Positions 1-10,595 of a stretch of DNA of 64,000 nucleotides are shown here, one piece after another. The notes beneath the pieces were generated by a model, which made no database searches, was not told where the DNA came from, and saw only the letters and a program-made list of their open reading frames with translations. The stretch comes from Punica granatum. Taxonomy: Eukaryota; Streptophyta; Magnoliopsida; Myrtales; Lythraceae. Location: NCBI RefSeq assembly GCF_007655135.1, contig NC_045127.1, positions 18,704,199-18,768,198 on the forward strand, in the 5' to 3' direction. Every line of letters begins with the position of its first letter. Positions within the stretch are counted from its first letter, which is position 1. The translations under genes were made by a program, and so were the position numbers.

Positions 1-2581
1 AAACCAACTAGTTTTGGGGAAGAGGAGACCGCTCTAGCCTCGGCGGAACCAAGAGAGCTCACGGGTCCCTCCCTTGGGACTAGGCCGTGGGTCCCCGTGG
101 TTCAACCGTGGCTTAGGCGTCTCTCCTACCTCGGTCCTAGCCGTTTCCCATCACGGCACATGCGTTATAAGGACGTGCAACATGATGAACGACGTACATT
201 TGCATGGGAATATATAAAAAAAACTCAAACTTGCATGCATTTCGGATTATTAATCACTCCAACACCCCATAACAAACAAATATCGAACATCCTAGCTTCC
301 TTAAGTCATAGAGAAGTTTTACCTAGCCTCGGTGTACGAGGAAAAGAGTCGGGGAAGTGGCAAAGGGAGTCGGAAGACTCGGCTTGACGTCGAAGGCAAG
401 AGTCACCCGTAAGATGACGCTCGTGACAGCCGAGGAAGATTAAGCTCGGCACGCTAGCTCCGACCACGGCACCAAGTAAGATCAGGTTCCTTGGACTCCT
501 AACGGACGGATCTAGACGTTCGTGGATAGTTCTAAACGTGCCAAGGCCTGGACAAACCCGAAATGATGAGAGGAAACTCGGTAAAAAACAGTGGACCCGG
601 TAAAGAGAAAATGGATGAAACGGGGGTTGTGCACGGTGGTATGGCTCTCGGACCGTGACCGCCTCTTCACGGGGGAGAGTGAGGGTTGTGAGGGACCCTT
701 TGAACGTGATGGCACGACTCGCCGAAGTCGTGGGAGGAAATGGCACGTATGGAGGACTCGGATGCGCAGTAGGAACTTCCTAGAGATGCGATGATGTTTA
801 CGGTTGAAATGTGGGGTTGGAGGCTTCAAACCGAAAATCCAAGCTCGGAAATGAACTTAGGGGGTGGGAAATATGTAGACTAGGAAGTTTGGTGATGTTT
901 GGCTTAAGTCGGGTCGGGCAGTGATCGGAATACCGGGTGGTTTTCCGTTGATTTTGACCGGTCTTGGCCGCGGGACGGGCTGTGCAAGGATGAGGGGATG
1001 GGCTGGAGGTTGAGAGCTTTTTAGAGAGAAGTTGGCTTGAGAGAGAATGGAGTTGAAGAAGTGATTAGGTTGATGAGGCTTAGGGCTTATAAAGGGAGGC
1101 TTAATGGCTTGTTTAAGTGAAGTTAAGTGTGGTTTAGGGAGGGGAAATGGGCTGCCGAAAATTTGAAGAGTGATTAGGGAGGGGAAATGGTCACTTAGAG
1201 TGTGGGGGAAGCAAAGTAGAAGTGATGGGAAGTGATGGGAAGTGATGGATGTGAGGATGTGTAAGAGATATTTGAAATGTGTGGAGGGGGGAAGCTCTTG
1301 GGTTTGAGCCGCCGGCCATGAGGGGTGGAGCCGTGGCTTGTGCGGTCAAGTCGAGGTCATGGGATCAAGCCGTGGCTGTGGGTTTGAGCCGTGGCTTGGA
1401 GGCTTGGCTTGGTTGAGCCGTGGGTCCCATTTGACTAGGAGAAAAGCCGGGGGAAGCTCGAGACTTGATTGAACGCGCTTGACTTCCGTGGTTCGATTAA
1501 TTGATAGATTTGGAATGCTTGCATGAAGAGAATTTAAATGAGCCCAATATAGCCATACTTCGTGTGAGCGAATATTCGGGTGACTCGGCACCCCGAGAGT
1601 CGATTTTGCCATGTTGGGACATTCAAAGTGGAGTTGACCGTCCCCGTTCTCCAATAGCTCCTTCGTGCATTATAGTGTTCGTCTCGGTGAGCTTTTTGTC
1701 CCGTGCGGGATCGTTGGATCGCCATCCTCGATCGAAGTCCATTAGCCGGAGGTGACCTAGGGATCCGCTATCGGGGTTTTCTCAGTGTTTCTCGAATGCC
1801 CTGAGGTGTTTGGAGACCGTTGTGGCCTCTGTTTGTCAAGAACATGCCCCGAAGACTTGCCGAGAGGCGTTCGCGACTACTAAAATGTCACTCGGGGGAT
1901 CTAATTTACTTGTTTGACCCAAGGCGAAATGATCCCCCTAGTCCTAGGAGTTGTACGGAGTGAGGGGTGCGAAACTCGGACGTCAACTTTCCACCGGATG
2001 GGCTCTAAGTGCTAGACCTCGTCTGAAATGGGTCCTCTTTCCCGGGTCGGGACTCACTCGGGAGACCAAGACGAGCCCCGAAGGGCGGTCTGAAACTTGT
2101 TCCATGGTCCTGGTGGTCCTTGGGTGTGTGCAGGCCTGTTTCCGGGTGCCGTTTACTAGTCCGTGGATCAGGCCCCCTAGGAGCCCCGTCAAGAAAGGCG
2201 TCTGTGAGAGTTCGGGGGTGCCCCGACTTAAGCAGGAGGCTTCTAAAATGTGCTCGGAGGCGCCATGGGTCATTTTGGTGTCAAGAGGGATTTTTAGAAT
2301 CCCATATTGGATACCTTCTGATGCTCCGGCGATCCGGCGGTGAATAGTGTCGCAGTGCCGGCCTCTGCTGATGCCTCTTCTAATGCTCTATTTTTAGGGT
2401 TCGTTGTTCGTCTGTTCTTCTGACTGCCCTCCTGTGCCTTTCTAGTGGACCCTGCTTCTCTCCTGTAATCCATGACACTTTGCCCGCATGTTCGCCCCTG
2501 GTTTCCCGATCGTGAATAGTGACTCGAACTTTGGTCGGAAGTCCTCTGCTAGAGCCAGTGGTCCAAAATGGGGTGCTGACA
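1..2581 (-). repeat. 3' LTR of element B (partial)
   Basis: Nearly the same sequence occurs at about 31513-34066, with small indels. The internal edge on the plus strand ends TGCTGACA at 2574-2581, so the minus-strand LTR begins TGTCAGCA. A polypurine tract follows directly inside. The outer end is beyond the window. Reading frames in this stretch on both strands are short, have no recognisable domains and are LTR noise. Confidence 0.9.
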
Positions 2582-2640
2582 GCTTGCTCCTCTTTGGTTG
2601 CGTGCTCGATTTGTGGAGGTAACCAAAGATCATGAGAAGC
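2582..2640 (-). other. Polypurine tract of B and conserved block before it
   Basis: On the minus strand AACCAAAGAGGAGCAAGC lies directly before the LTR start TGTCAGCA. It is the expected primer for plus-strand DNA synthesis. The next 40 or so bases resemble the same position in A (7640-7700) and H (49273-49335). Confidence 0.75.
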
Positions 2641-2837
2641 ATCCCTTTTTGGTTTCGGTGACCGTCTTGTTGTCACTTTCTATAGTGACTCGCCTCTCCG
2701 CGTTGGATACTTGGGGAGGATGTGCAAAATGCCCGAACCTGTCGCAGGATAACTACATGGTTGAGAGGTAAAGGCTATGAAATAGTGCGTGATGGGGTCT
2801 GAGCCCGCAAAACAGAATGTGTAGGTCCGAAGCCTGG

Positions 2838-3598
2838 GGGAGGCGATAAATTGCCAGGCCGAAATCCGTGGAAAGTGGTAAATTGCCGGGCCGAAGCGCA
2901 TGGAAAGCAGTAAATCGCCAGGCCAAAGCCCTTGGAAAGTAGTAAAATGCCAGGCCGAAGCCCGTGGAAAGCGGTAAAATGCCAGGCCGAAGCCTGTGGA
3001 AAGTGGTAGATTTCCAAGCCGAAAACCATGGAAAACAGTAGAATGCCAGGCCGAAGCCCGTAGAAAACAGTAGATTGCCATGCCGAAGCCCGTGGAAAGC
3101 AGTAAAATGCCAGGGCGAAACCTGTGGAAAACAGTAGATTCCCAGCCCGAAGCCTATGGAAAGCGGTAAAATGCCAGGCCGAAGCCCGTGGAAAGCGGTA
3201 GATTGCCGGGCCGAAGCCCGTGGAAAACAGTAGATTGCTAGGCCGAAGCCCGTGGAAAGCAGTAAAATGCCAGGCCGAAGCCCGTGGAAAGCGGTAAAAT
3301 GCCAGGCGGAAGCCCGTGGAAAGCGGTAGATTGCCAGGCCGAAGCCCGTGGAAACCAGTAGAATGCCAGGCCGAAGCCCGTGGAAAGCGGTAGATTGCCA
3401 GGCCGAAGCCCGTGGAAAACAGTAGATGGCCAGGCGGAAGCCCGTGGAAAGCGGTAGATTGCCAGGCCGAAGCCCGTGGAAAACAGTAGATGGCCAGGCC
3501 GAAGCCCGTGGAAAACAGTAAAATGCCAGGCCGAAGCCTGTGGAAAGCAGTAGATTGCCAGGCCGAAACCCGTGGAAAGCGGTAAAATGCCAAAGTGT
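2838..3598 (-). repeat. 32-bp tandem array of element B
   Basis: About 24 head-to-tail copies of a 32-bp unit. On the plus strand the unit contains GGAAAGCAGTAAAATGCCAGG (read as GGAAAGCAGTAAAATGCC plus AGG) followed by CCGAAGCCCGT. Copies differ by a few substitutions, commonly AGCAG or AGCGG. Because 32 is not a multiple of 3 and the unit has few stops on the minus strand, overlapping minus-strand frames of 148-363 codons stay open. These are a by-product of the repeat and not genes. The array sits between the hairpin cluster and the 3' LTR, the usual place for Tat/Ogre arrays. Confidence 0.92.
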
Positions 3599-3623
3599 AG
3601 GGAAAGTAGAGGTGGCTTTTTCC

Positions 3624-3870
3624 CTTTTGTCGGGCCCCCCACTCGGTTTGAGGTCGCGATGTGCTGCATGAGCCAACCGCGCATTCGTCAGGGAGGAGAT
3701 GCCCTTTAGGGTTCCCGACTGCAGTGGAGAAGAAGGCAACCTACTTTTGTCGGGCCCCCCACTCGGTTTGAGGTCGCGATGTGCTGCATGAGCCAACCGC
3801 GCATTCGTCAGGGAGGAGATGCCCTTTAGGGTTCCCGACTGCACTTGCGCGTGGAGAAGAAGGCAACCTA
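3624..3870. repeat. Tandem duplication, period 120 bp
   Basis: Two head-to-tail copies begin with CTTTTGTCGGGCCCCCCACT at 3624 and 3744. The first 100 or so bases are identical between the copies. The second carries an 8-bp insert (CTTGCGCG) near 3844. It lies next to the 32-bp array, in the 3' noncoding part of element B. Confidence 0.88.
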
Positions 3871-4650
3871 CAAAGGATGTCAGTTGTGCCCAGTCGGTAA
3901 AACTATGATGCGTAAGAGAAATCTACGTAAAGATGTATCGGGGATTTGCTATCGGTGACAGTTGGAGGGTGGCCGTGTCCCTATAGAGGAATGGCCTTTC
4001 GTGGAACGGGGTGACCCGTAGAATATGTGCATAAAGGTAAATGAAGAGATCTTATGGGATCCTCCAAATCAAGGATACGTTGATTCAACCCTGTTTCGAG
4101 GCGTGCCTCGAGCCGAGAGAGTCGAAGAGAGTTTGCTTGCATCGGAGGATGTCGAACCACTACTCGGTGTAGCTTCACAGAAAAGTGTCGCCGTTCTTTC
4201 GTGGCTAGGTCGATGATTGTTCCCCTAAATTTTGCCTAGGTCGCCGAGTGTGTGACGGCCTAACGAGGTATTTTATTCGATTCTTCTCACATGAATGCTC
4301 ACCTTTTGCTACGATCGCCCGTGTTTGGGTGCGATCGCACCTCTCGGCTCCTCTGAGTTTCGCCTAGGTTGCCCTTTGAGGGTTTTCGACCTAGCGAGGA
4401 AATGATTTATGCTCTCCTTTTGCCACGACTCCCCTTTGCGGGATTTTAAGCCCTGCCCCTCGTTCCCTAACTTTTGCCTAGGCCGCCTCGGGGAGGTTTT
4501 CGACCTAGCGGGAAAATTATTCTTCTTTTTCTCTTAGGGAGGTTTCGAGGTGGGGGGAATGACGGAAGTCGGTGCATGTAAAATGAATGGAAAAGGTGTT
4601 ATAAATGAAACGGACACGAGGCCCGGCAAATGAAAGACAAACACGAGCGG
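3871..4650 (-). other. 3' noncoding region of B between integrase and array
   Basis: No gene is visible. The part at about 3965-4215 aligns with 9835-10100 of element A, sharing for example GAATGGCCTTT, GACCCGTAGA, AAATCAAGGATACG and GAAGAGAGTTTGCTTGC. The hairpin cluster at 4234-4510 follows. The last 140 bases up to the integrase stop show nothing recognisable. Confidence 0.7.
4234..4510 (-). other. Cluster of five stem-loops in the 3' UTR of element B
   Basis: Five successive inverted-repeat units, read on the plus strand. Unit 1: TAGGTCG (4237-4243) against CGGCCTA (4256-4262). Unit 2: CGATCGC (4312-4318) against GCGATCG (4331-4337). Unit 3: CTAGGT (4364-4369) against ACCTAG (4389-4394), with inner CCCT/AGGG. 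Unit 4: 4422-4459, weak outer stem, inner CCC/GGG. Unit 5: CTAGGCCG (4478-4485) against CGACCTAG (4501-4508), with inner CCTC/GAGG. In RNA sense units 3, 4 and 5 have AAAA between the outer 5' arm and the inner stem. The same design occurs in A and H. The role is unknown; a structured RNA element is my inference. Confidence 0.6.
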
Positions 4651-5573
4651 TCATGGGTAATACTTCTTGATGGCATCAGCGTTGACTGGGAGCGCGTTTT
4701 CGGTCCCATCCATGTCGCTTAAAATGATGGCTCCTCCGAAGAAAGTTTCCTTAACAACAAAGGGTCCATTGTATTTGTACGAGAACTTTCCCCGAGAGTC
4801 TGGTGTGACGTGTAAGACCTTCCTCAAAACGAGGTCGCCAGGATTGAATTCGCGGTGGCGGACCTTTGCATTGAATGCTCGAGCCATCCTTTGTTGGTAG
4901 CACTGTCCGTGGCATAGTGCTTTTAGTCTCTTTTCATTGATGAGGTTTAACTGCTCGTAACACTGTTTTGCCCATCTGCTTCTTCAAGTTCGGTTTCGGC
5001 GAGGATCCTCATGGAAGGGATTTCAACCTCAATCGGGAGGATCGCTTCCATGCCGTAGACTAAAGAATATGGAGTCGCCCCCGTGGAGGTTCGGATGGAA
5101 GTTCGATATGCCAAGAGCGCGTAAGGGAACATCTCGTGCCAGTCCTTGTAATTCACTGTCATTTTTTCAATGATTTTCTTGATGTTCTTGTTCGCAGCTT
5201 CCACCGCACCGTTCATTTGGGGACGGTATGGAGTGGAATTGCGATGCTGGATTTGAATTGCGCACAGAGCTCGTCAATGACTTTGTTGTTCAAGTTCTTG
5301 GGGTTGTCCGTGACGATCGTTGCCGAGACCCCATATCGGGCAATGACGTCGCGTTTGAGAAAACGGGCCACGACTTTTGCGGTAACTGACGCGAGAGTTA
5401 TAGCCTCGACCCATTTGGTGAAGTAATCAATCGCCACCAGGATAAATAGATGCCCGTTAAATGCCTTGGGGTTGATCGGGCCGATCACGTCCATCCCCCA
5501 CATTGAAAAAGGCCACGGGGCCGTCATATAACGTAGCTCATTGGGAGACGCTTTGATCTGATCGGCGTAAACC
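4651..5573 (-). pseudogene. pol: Integrase remnant of element B
   Basis: This is the catalytic core and C-terminal part of a Ty3/gypsy integrase, the enzyme that inserts element DNA into the chromosome. Minus-strand frames read in order: 5573-5213 (WGMDVIGPINPK with the first catalytic Asp, then TDNPKNLNN with the second), 5216-4947 (MNGAVEAANKN with the catalytic Glu, then TGATPYSLVYGME) and 4887-4651 (GDLVLRKVLHVTP to a stop after KKYYP). Two frameshifts separate the three blocks. The zinc-binding N-terminus is absent because the LTR of element A begins at 5574. The match to element A (10596-11540) is close over the whole length. It cannot be functional. Confidence 0.9.
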
Positions 5574-7639
5574 TGGCACTCGGTGTTTAGGGGATTAGAT
5601 CCCGTAATTTACGATTGGGGCGTTAGACCCCATGTGAATCGTATCCTAAAGGATCGGGCTCCACCCGCATAACAAATAAGTGTAAAAATGTAACAAGTAA
5701 GCGCAAATAAACAAACAATGAGATTTTGTTATTGTCGAATTTACGTGAGTTAATCAATTATCATCCGGGGTATCTTGGCATACAAATCCTACCCTAAAAC
5801 AAACAAAAGGGGTGATGGATAGGGTATGTAGCATTTGACATTATTTTAACGGACCCGACAGACGTGATGTCCATAATCAAGTCTCGAATGTGTGGGTTGT
5901 TTTTTGACTAACAGTTCTTGAGCTGTCGACGCGATTACAAATTATTAATCAATTCGTGCAATCCATTTAAAGAAATCAAGTGATTTAATTTAGCCAAATT
6001 TAACGTCCCGATTATCCCGTATGTAGAATTTTAGGTTAATTAAAAAACTTGCCGAATGCTTTAGTCTACGGATTTCGAACCGTCGAGATAGCCATTAGTT
6101 GACCGCCCGATAAACCCTAATTTCCGACATGGTCACATAATTACAAAAATGAAATATTTAAATTGGGCACATGCATTGTCGACGGGTGATCCAAATAGAA
6201 AAGGGCCGGATATTTTAGAAAATGTCAAGGGGACTAAATTGAACGATTTTAAAAGAGCAAGACTGATTTGAAATGAATTTGAAAATCTGGACTGATCTGA
6301 AAAAAAAAGGCCCTAGGACTAAACTGAAACAACTTGAAAAGTTCCTAGGGATAATTGAAAAATTCTGGAAATTTCAGGACTGATTGGAAAATAGTAAAAT
6401 GACTGGGACTTGATTGACAAGAATTTTTGAAGTTCGGGGCAGATCTGAAAAGGGTGAAAATGGTCCCGGGACTAAACTGAAACAATTTGAAAAGTTCTTT
6501 GGGATTCTTGGAAAAATTCTGAAAAATCCAAGGACTGATTGGAAAATAATAAAATGACCGGGGCTTGATTGAAAATAATATTGAAATTCGAGGCAGATCT
6601 TAAAAAAATAAAATACGTCCTCTGGACTAAAATGTGACAAAACAGAAAGTTTGTAAAATCGAGTTCGGGACAAATCTGATCACCCACACGACCCAAGAAC
6701 ACTCATTTCACATTATATCCATCAAGCAAGCAATACTATTCAGGAAAGGAACCCTAATCATGCCACTAAAACGAGAATTTACCTAGTTCGGAAAGTTGAG
6801 GGGCTTCTCTGTAAAAATAAAAAAAAATCGCCGGATGAATCGGGCTGGATCGGATCGGACCGGACCGCCCGAAGGAGATACCGCCCGGAAGAACGCTGGG
6901 CCGGACTGGGGAAGTTGGGCCTGGCTAGGCTTGGGTTGGGCCTACGAAAAAAGAACGAACTGGGCCGAGGCCCGTTAGCCAAAGGGCGGCCGGGATGGGG
7001 GGCAGCGGTGGCGACGAGGCTGGGGGCGGCGGTTCTCGCCCCTGGATGCCGCGACGACGGCCGGAATGGTCGCGGGAGATAGCTCTGGGCGCCGCTGATG
7101 CTTCGCCTTGGTCGATCGGGACCTCACCGGCGCTTAATCAGTCGGAATCGGGGGGAAAAGTTGCGGCTTTCCGGCGAAAGTTCCGAGTTCTCCAATTTCA
7201 AAATTCGCCAAATCGAGAGCCAATTTTCTGTTTTTTCTTGCTGGGTTGTGTTCCTCCCTCGCCGAATTGCCGTTCCCTTCAATTAATTTCGATTTTTTCC
7301 CCTTTTCGTTAGGATTTCGGCCGATCTTCGGGGAAAATCGCGGATACCCGCGATTTGGGCGTTCTGGGCCGGCGGGGATCGCGGGTAGCCGGCGAGCGCT
7401 ACCCGGCCTGCCCGAACTGCCCGAATCTCTTTTTTTTTTTATAATTAATTAGTTAGGGCCGGCGGGTCACGGGCAGCCGGTCAACGCTGCCCGGACCTGC
7501 CTGGCCCTGCCCGAAATTTTTTTTTATACATACATAATTTAATTTAATTAAAAATAATTTTTTTTAAGAAAATGTGATAAATTAGGAAATGACAATTTTG
7601 CCCCCCTCAGAGCCGATGGACCGAAATTAGATGCTGACA
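5574..7639 (-). repeat. 3' LTR of element A (outer end truncated)
   Basis: It matches 20781-23274 of the 5' LTR, but lacks about 300 bp near 5901 and about 130 bp near 6265 that the 5' copy has, and also lacks the outermost ~520 bp (20261-20780 in the 5' copy). The inner edge is TGCTGACA at 7632-7639. Within it, 6220-6680 holds degenerate sub-repeats of roughly 150-165 bp, each with 'GGACTAAACTGAAACAA' and 'GGACTGATTGGAAAATA' blocks. The stretch 6830-7500 is GC-rich. Confidence 0.88.
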
Positions 7640-7700
7640 GCTTGCCCCTCTTTGGTTGCGTGCACGGATAGAGGATGCAGCCAAAGACTATAAGAAGCAC
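7640..7700 (-). other. Polypurine tract of A and conserved block before it
   Basis: Minus strand ACCAAAGAGGGGCAAGC abuts the LTR start TGTCAGCA. It is the plus-strand primer for reverse transcription. The adjoining block (plus strand GATAGAGGATGCAGCCAAAG, then AGAAGCAC) recurs with few changes in H at 49310-49335, although the two LTRs are quite different. Confidence 0.8.
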
Positions 7701-7805
7701 GTCGTTTGGTCCTGGCGACCGTTTGACAATTCTCCTCGTTTTTGCTAATATGTGGGTCTGTTGCAAAAATAGTAAAAACCATAAATTAGTAAATGTGGAC
7801 GCATA

Positions 7806-9472
7806 CTTGAAAGACATTAAGTGAGGACACGAAGTCCAAAAAGTAGTAAATGCGGACACGAAGTCCGGAATGCAATGAATGTGGACACGAAGTCAGAAAT
7901 GCAATAGATGCGGACGCGAAGTCTAAAATGCAGTGAATGCGGACACGAAGCTTGGAAAGCAGTAAATGAGGACACGAAGTCCGGAATGCAGTAGACTCGG
8001 ACACGAACTCCGGAATACAATGAATGTGGACACGAAGTCCAAAATGCAGTAAAGATGCGGACGCGAAGTCCTGGACGCGAAGTCCGAAAAGCAGTAAAGA
8101 TGGACAGGAAGTCCTGGACGCGAAGTCCGAAAAGCAGTAAAGATGGACACGAAGTCCTGGACGCGAAGTCCGAAAAGCAGTAAAGATGGACACGAAGTCC
8201 TGGACGCGAAGTCCGAAAAGCGGTAAAGATGGACACGAAGTCCTGGACGCGAAGTCCGAAAAGCAGTAAAGATGGACACGAAGTCCGAAAAGCGGTAAAG
8301 ATGGATACGAAGTCCTGGACGCGAAGTTCGAAAAGCGGTAAAGATGGACACGAAGTTCGAAAAGCGGTAAAGATGGACACGAAGTCCTGGATGCGAAGTC
8401 CGAAAAGCAGTAAAGATGGACGCAAAGTCCGAAAAGCAGTAAAGATGGACGCGAAGTCCGAAAAGCAGTAAAGATGGACGCGAAGTCCGTGGACGCAAAG
8501 TCCGAAAAGCAATAAAGATGGACACGAAGTCCTGGACGCGAAGTCCGAAAAGCAGTAAAGATGGACACGAAGTCCGAAAAGCGGTAAAGATGGACACGAA
8601 GTCCTGGACGCGAAGTTCGAAAAGCGGTAAAGATGGACACGAAGTCCGAAAAGCGGTAAAGATGGACACGAAGTCCTGGACGCGAAGTTCGAAAAGCGGT
8701 AAAGATGGACACGAAGTTCGAAAAGCGGTAAAGATGGACACGAAGTCCTGGATGCGAAGTCCGAAAAGCAGTAAAGATGGACGCGAAGTCCGAAAAGCAG
8801 TAAAGATGGACGCGAAGTCCGAAAAGCAGTAAAGATGGACGGGAAGTCCGTGGACGCGAAGTCCGAAAAGCAGTAAAGATGGACGCGAAGTCCTGGACGC
8901 GAAGTCCGAAAAGCAGTAAAGATGGACGCGAAGTCCTGGACACGAAGTCCGAAAAGCGGTAAAGATGGACCCGAAGTCCTGGACGCGAAGTCCGAAAAGC
9001 GGTAAAGATGGACACGAAGTTCGAAAAGCGGTAAAGATGGACACGAAGTCCTGGATGCGAAGTCCGAAAAGCAGTAAAGATGGACGCGAAGTCCGTGGAC
9101 GCGAAGTTCGAAAAGCAGTAAAGATGGACGCGAAGTCCGTGGACGCAAAGTTCGAAAAGCAGTAAAGATGGACACGAAGTCCAAAAAGCAGTAAAGATGG
9201 ATGCGAAGTCCTGGACGCGAAGTCCGAAAAGCAGTAAAGATGGACGCGAAGTCCGTGGATGCGAAGTCCGAAATGCAGTAAAGATGGACGCGAAGTCCGA
9301 AAAGCAGTAAAGATGGACACGAAGTCCTGGACGCGAAGTCCGAAAAGCAATAAAGATGGACGCGAAGTCCGAAAAGCAGTAAATGTGGACACGAAGTCCA
9401 GAATGCAATAGATGAGGACACGAAGTCCGGAAAACAGTAAATGAGGACACGAAGTCCGAAGAACAGTGAATG
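7806..9472 (-). repeat. 29/43-bp tandem array of element A
   Basis: The basic unit is 29 bp: on the plus strand GATGGACGCGAAGTCC followed by GAAAAGCAGTAAA. A second unit of about 43 bp has an extra CCTGGACGCGAAGT. The two alternate irregularly, and the 7806-8050 edge is more diverged (GGAATGCAGTAAATG type). All three minus-strand frames stay open across most of the array (534-603 codons), because neither unit contains a minus-strand stop in any frame. This gives Phe/Arg/Ser/Leu-rich nonsense. There are no unique spacers, so it is not a CRISPR array. Confidence 0.93.
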
Positions 9473-10595
9473 CGAGAGTAAGAATCACTGTTATGGGGTA
9501 GTGTAGGGCTATCTGTTCGGTGTTAAGCCGGTATTGTGCTGAAATAATGCAGTGATAACCGCGCCATGTCGCTGGTCGTGCGCCTATAGGTTTGTTTGGC
9601 GAAGTTGACGTGTGCTCCTTTTCGGGTCCTTCACTCGGATAGGGACTGCGACTTGTCGAACGACACAGACATACGCCCGCTCGGGGGGACGTCTCCCGGG
9701 ACCTGTACACTCGGACCTGTATGCAGGAAAACAATAACCAACAGTCGTTGTTAGTCGCGCAGAACTTGCTGAAATTGCGATATGTAAAGAAATCTATGTG
9801 GTGATATTCCGGGAATTTAAATTCAGTGGCCGTTTGAGGGGTGGCCGCGTCCTCGAGTATGACATGTATTTGACTTGAAGGAATGGCCTTTGCAAGGCGG
9901 GCATGACCCGTAGAGTTTTTGTATGAAGGTAAAAGGAAGGATCTTTAGGGATCCTCTAAATCAAGGATACGACGATTCGAACTCATTTCGAGGCATGTCT
10001 TGAACCCGAAGAGTCGAAGAGAGTTTGCTTGCGTTGGAAACCGCTAAACCACTACTTGTCATAGCTCCACACGAGGTGTCGCAGCTCTTTCGTGGTTGAA
10101 CCGACAATTTCCCCTAATTTTTGCGCAGGTCGCAAAACGCGTGACGACCTGACGGGGTATTTTATTTTGACTTTTCTCTCATGAATGCTCTCCTTTTGCT
10201 ACGACCGCCCAAGATAGGGTCCGATCGCACCTCTCGGTTCCTTTAACTTTTGCCTAGACCGCCCTTTGTGGGTTTTCAGCCTAGCAAGGATATAATTCAT
10301 GCTCTCCTTTTGCCACGGCTCCCCTTTGCGGGATTTTAAGTCGTACTCCTCATTCCCTAATTTTTGCCTAGGTCGCCTCGAGGAGGTTTTCGACCTAGCG
10401 AGAAAATTATTCTTTTTCTCTCAGAGGTGCCCTTATATGGAAGGATTGGATGGAGATGGCATAAATGCTGATAACAGAAAATGCCCTGAAGTAAAACGGG
10501 CGCGGAGCCTAAAGAATACGGAAGAAGACAAGTGTTAGAAGTGTGAGTTGTAGCTGCGGGGACATGCAACGGCTGTAGAACGACAAAGTACCCAA
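9473..10595 (-). other. 3' noncoding region of A between integrase and array
   Basis: No gene is visible. The part at 9835-10100 aligns with 3965-4215 in element B, so this UTR is conserved between the two families. The hairpin cluster at 10123-10400 follows. The 9473-9830 part has no counterpart I can recognise, and 10401-10595 shows nothing. Confidence 0.7.
10123..10400 (-). other. Cluster of five stem-loops in the 3' UTR of element A
   Basis: Plus-strand coordinates. Unit 1: CAGGTCG (10126-10132) against CGACCTG (10145-10151). Unit 2: 10201-10230, imperfect. Unit 3: 10252-10285, CTAG arms with inner CCC/GGG. Unit 4: ACGGCT (10315-10320) against AGTCGT (10339-10344), with inner CCC/GGG. 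Unit 5: CTAGGTCG (10368-10375) against CGACCTAG (10391-10398), a perfect 8-bp stem with inner CCTC/GAGG. In RNA sense units 3-5 carry AAAA on one side between outer and inner stems. Compared with B, the unit 1 stem changes at both arms and still pairs (C-G in A, T-A in B). Order and spacing match B. Confidence 0.65.

Noticed and set aside
2753..3844. 363-codon minus-strand frame
   Set aside because: It runs through the 32-bp array and the 120-bp duplication; repeat by-product.
7806..9472. CRISPR-like appearance of 29-bp repeats
   Set aside because: Units are directly head-to-tail with no unique spacers, the setting is a plant retrotransposon, and no cas-like gene is present.
7786..9734. Minus-strand frames of 534-603 codons
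   Set aside because: They are translations of the 29/43-bp array in three frames at once. The protein is a repeat of the same few residues with no domain, and no start or upstream context supports a gene.
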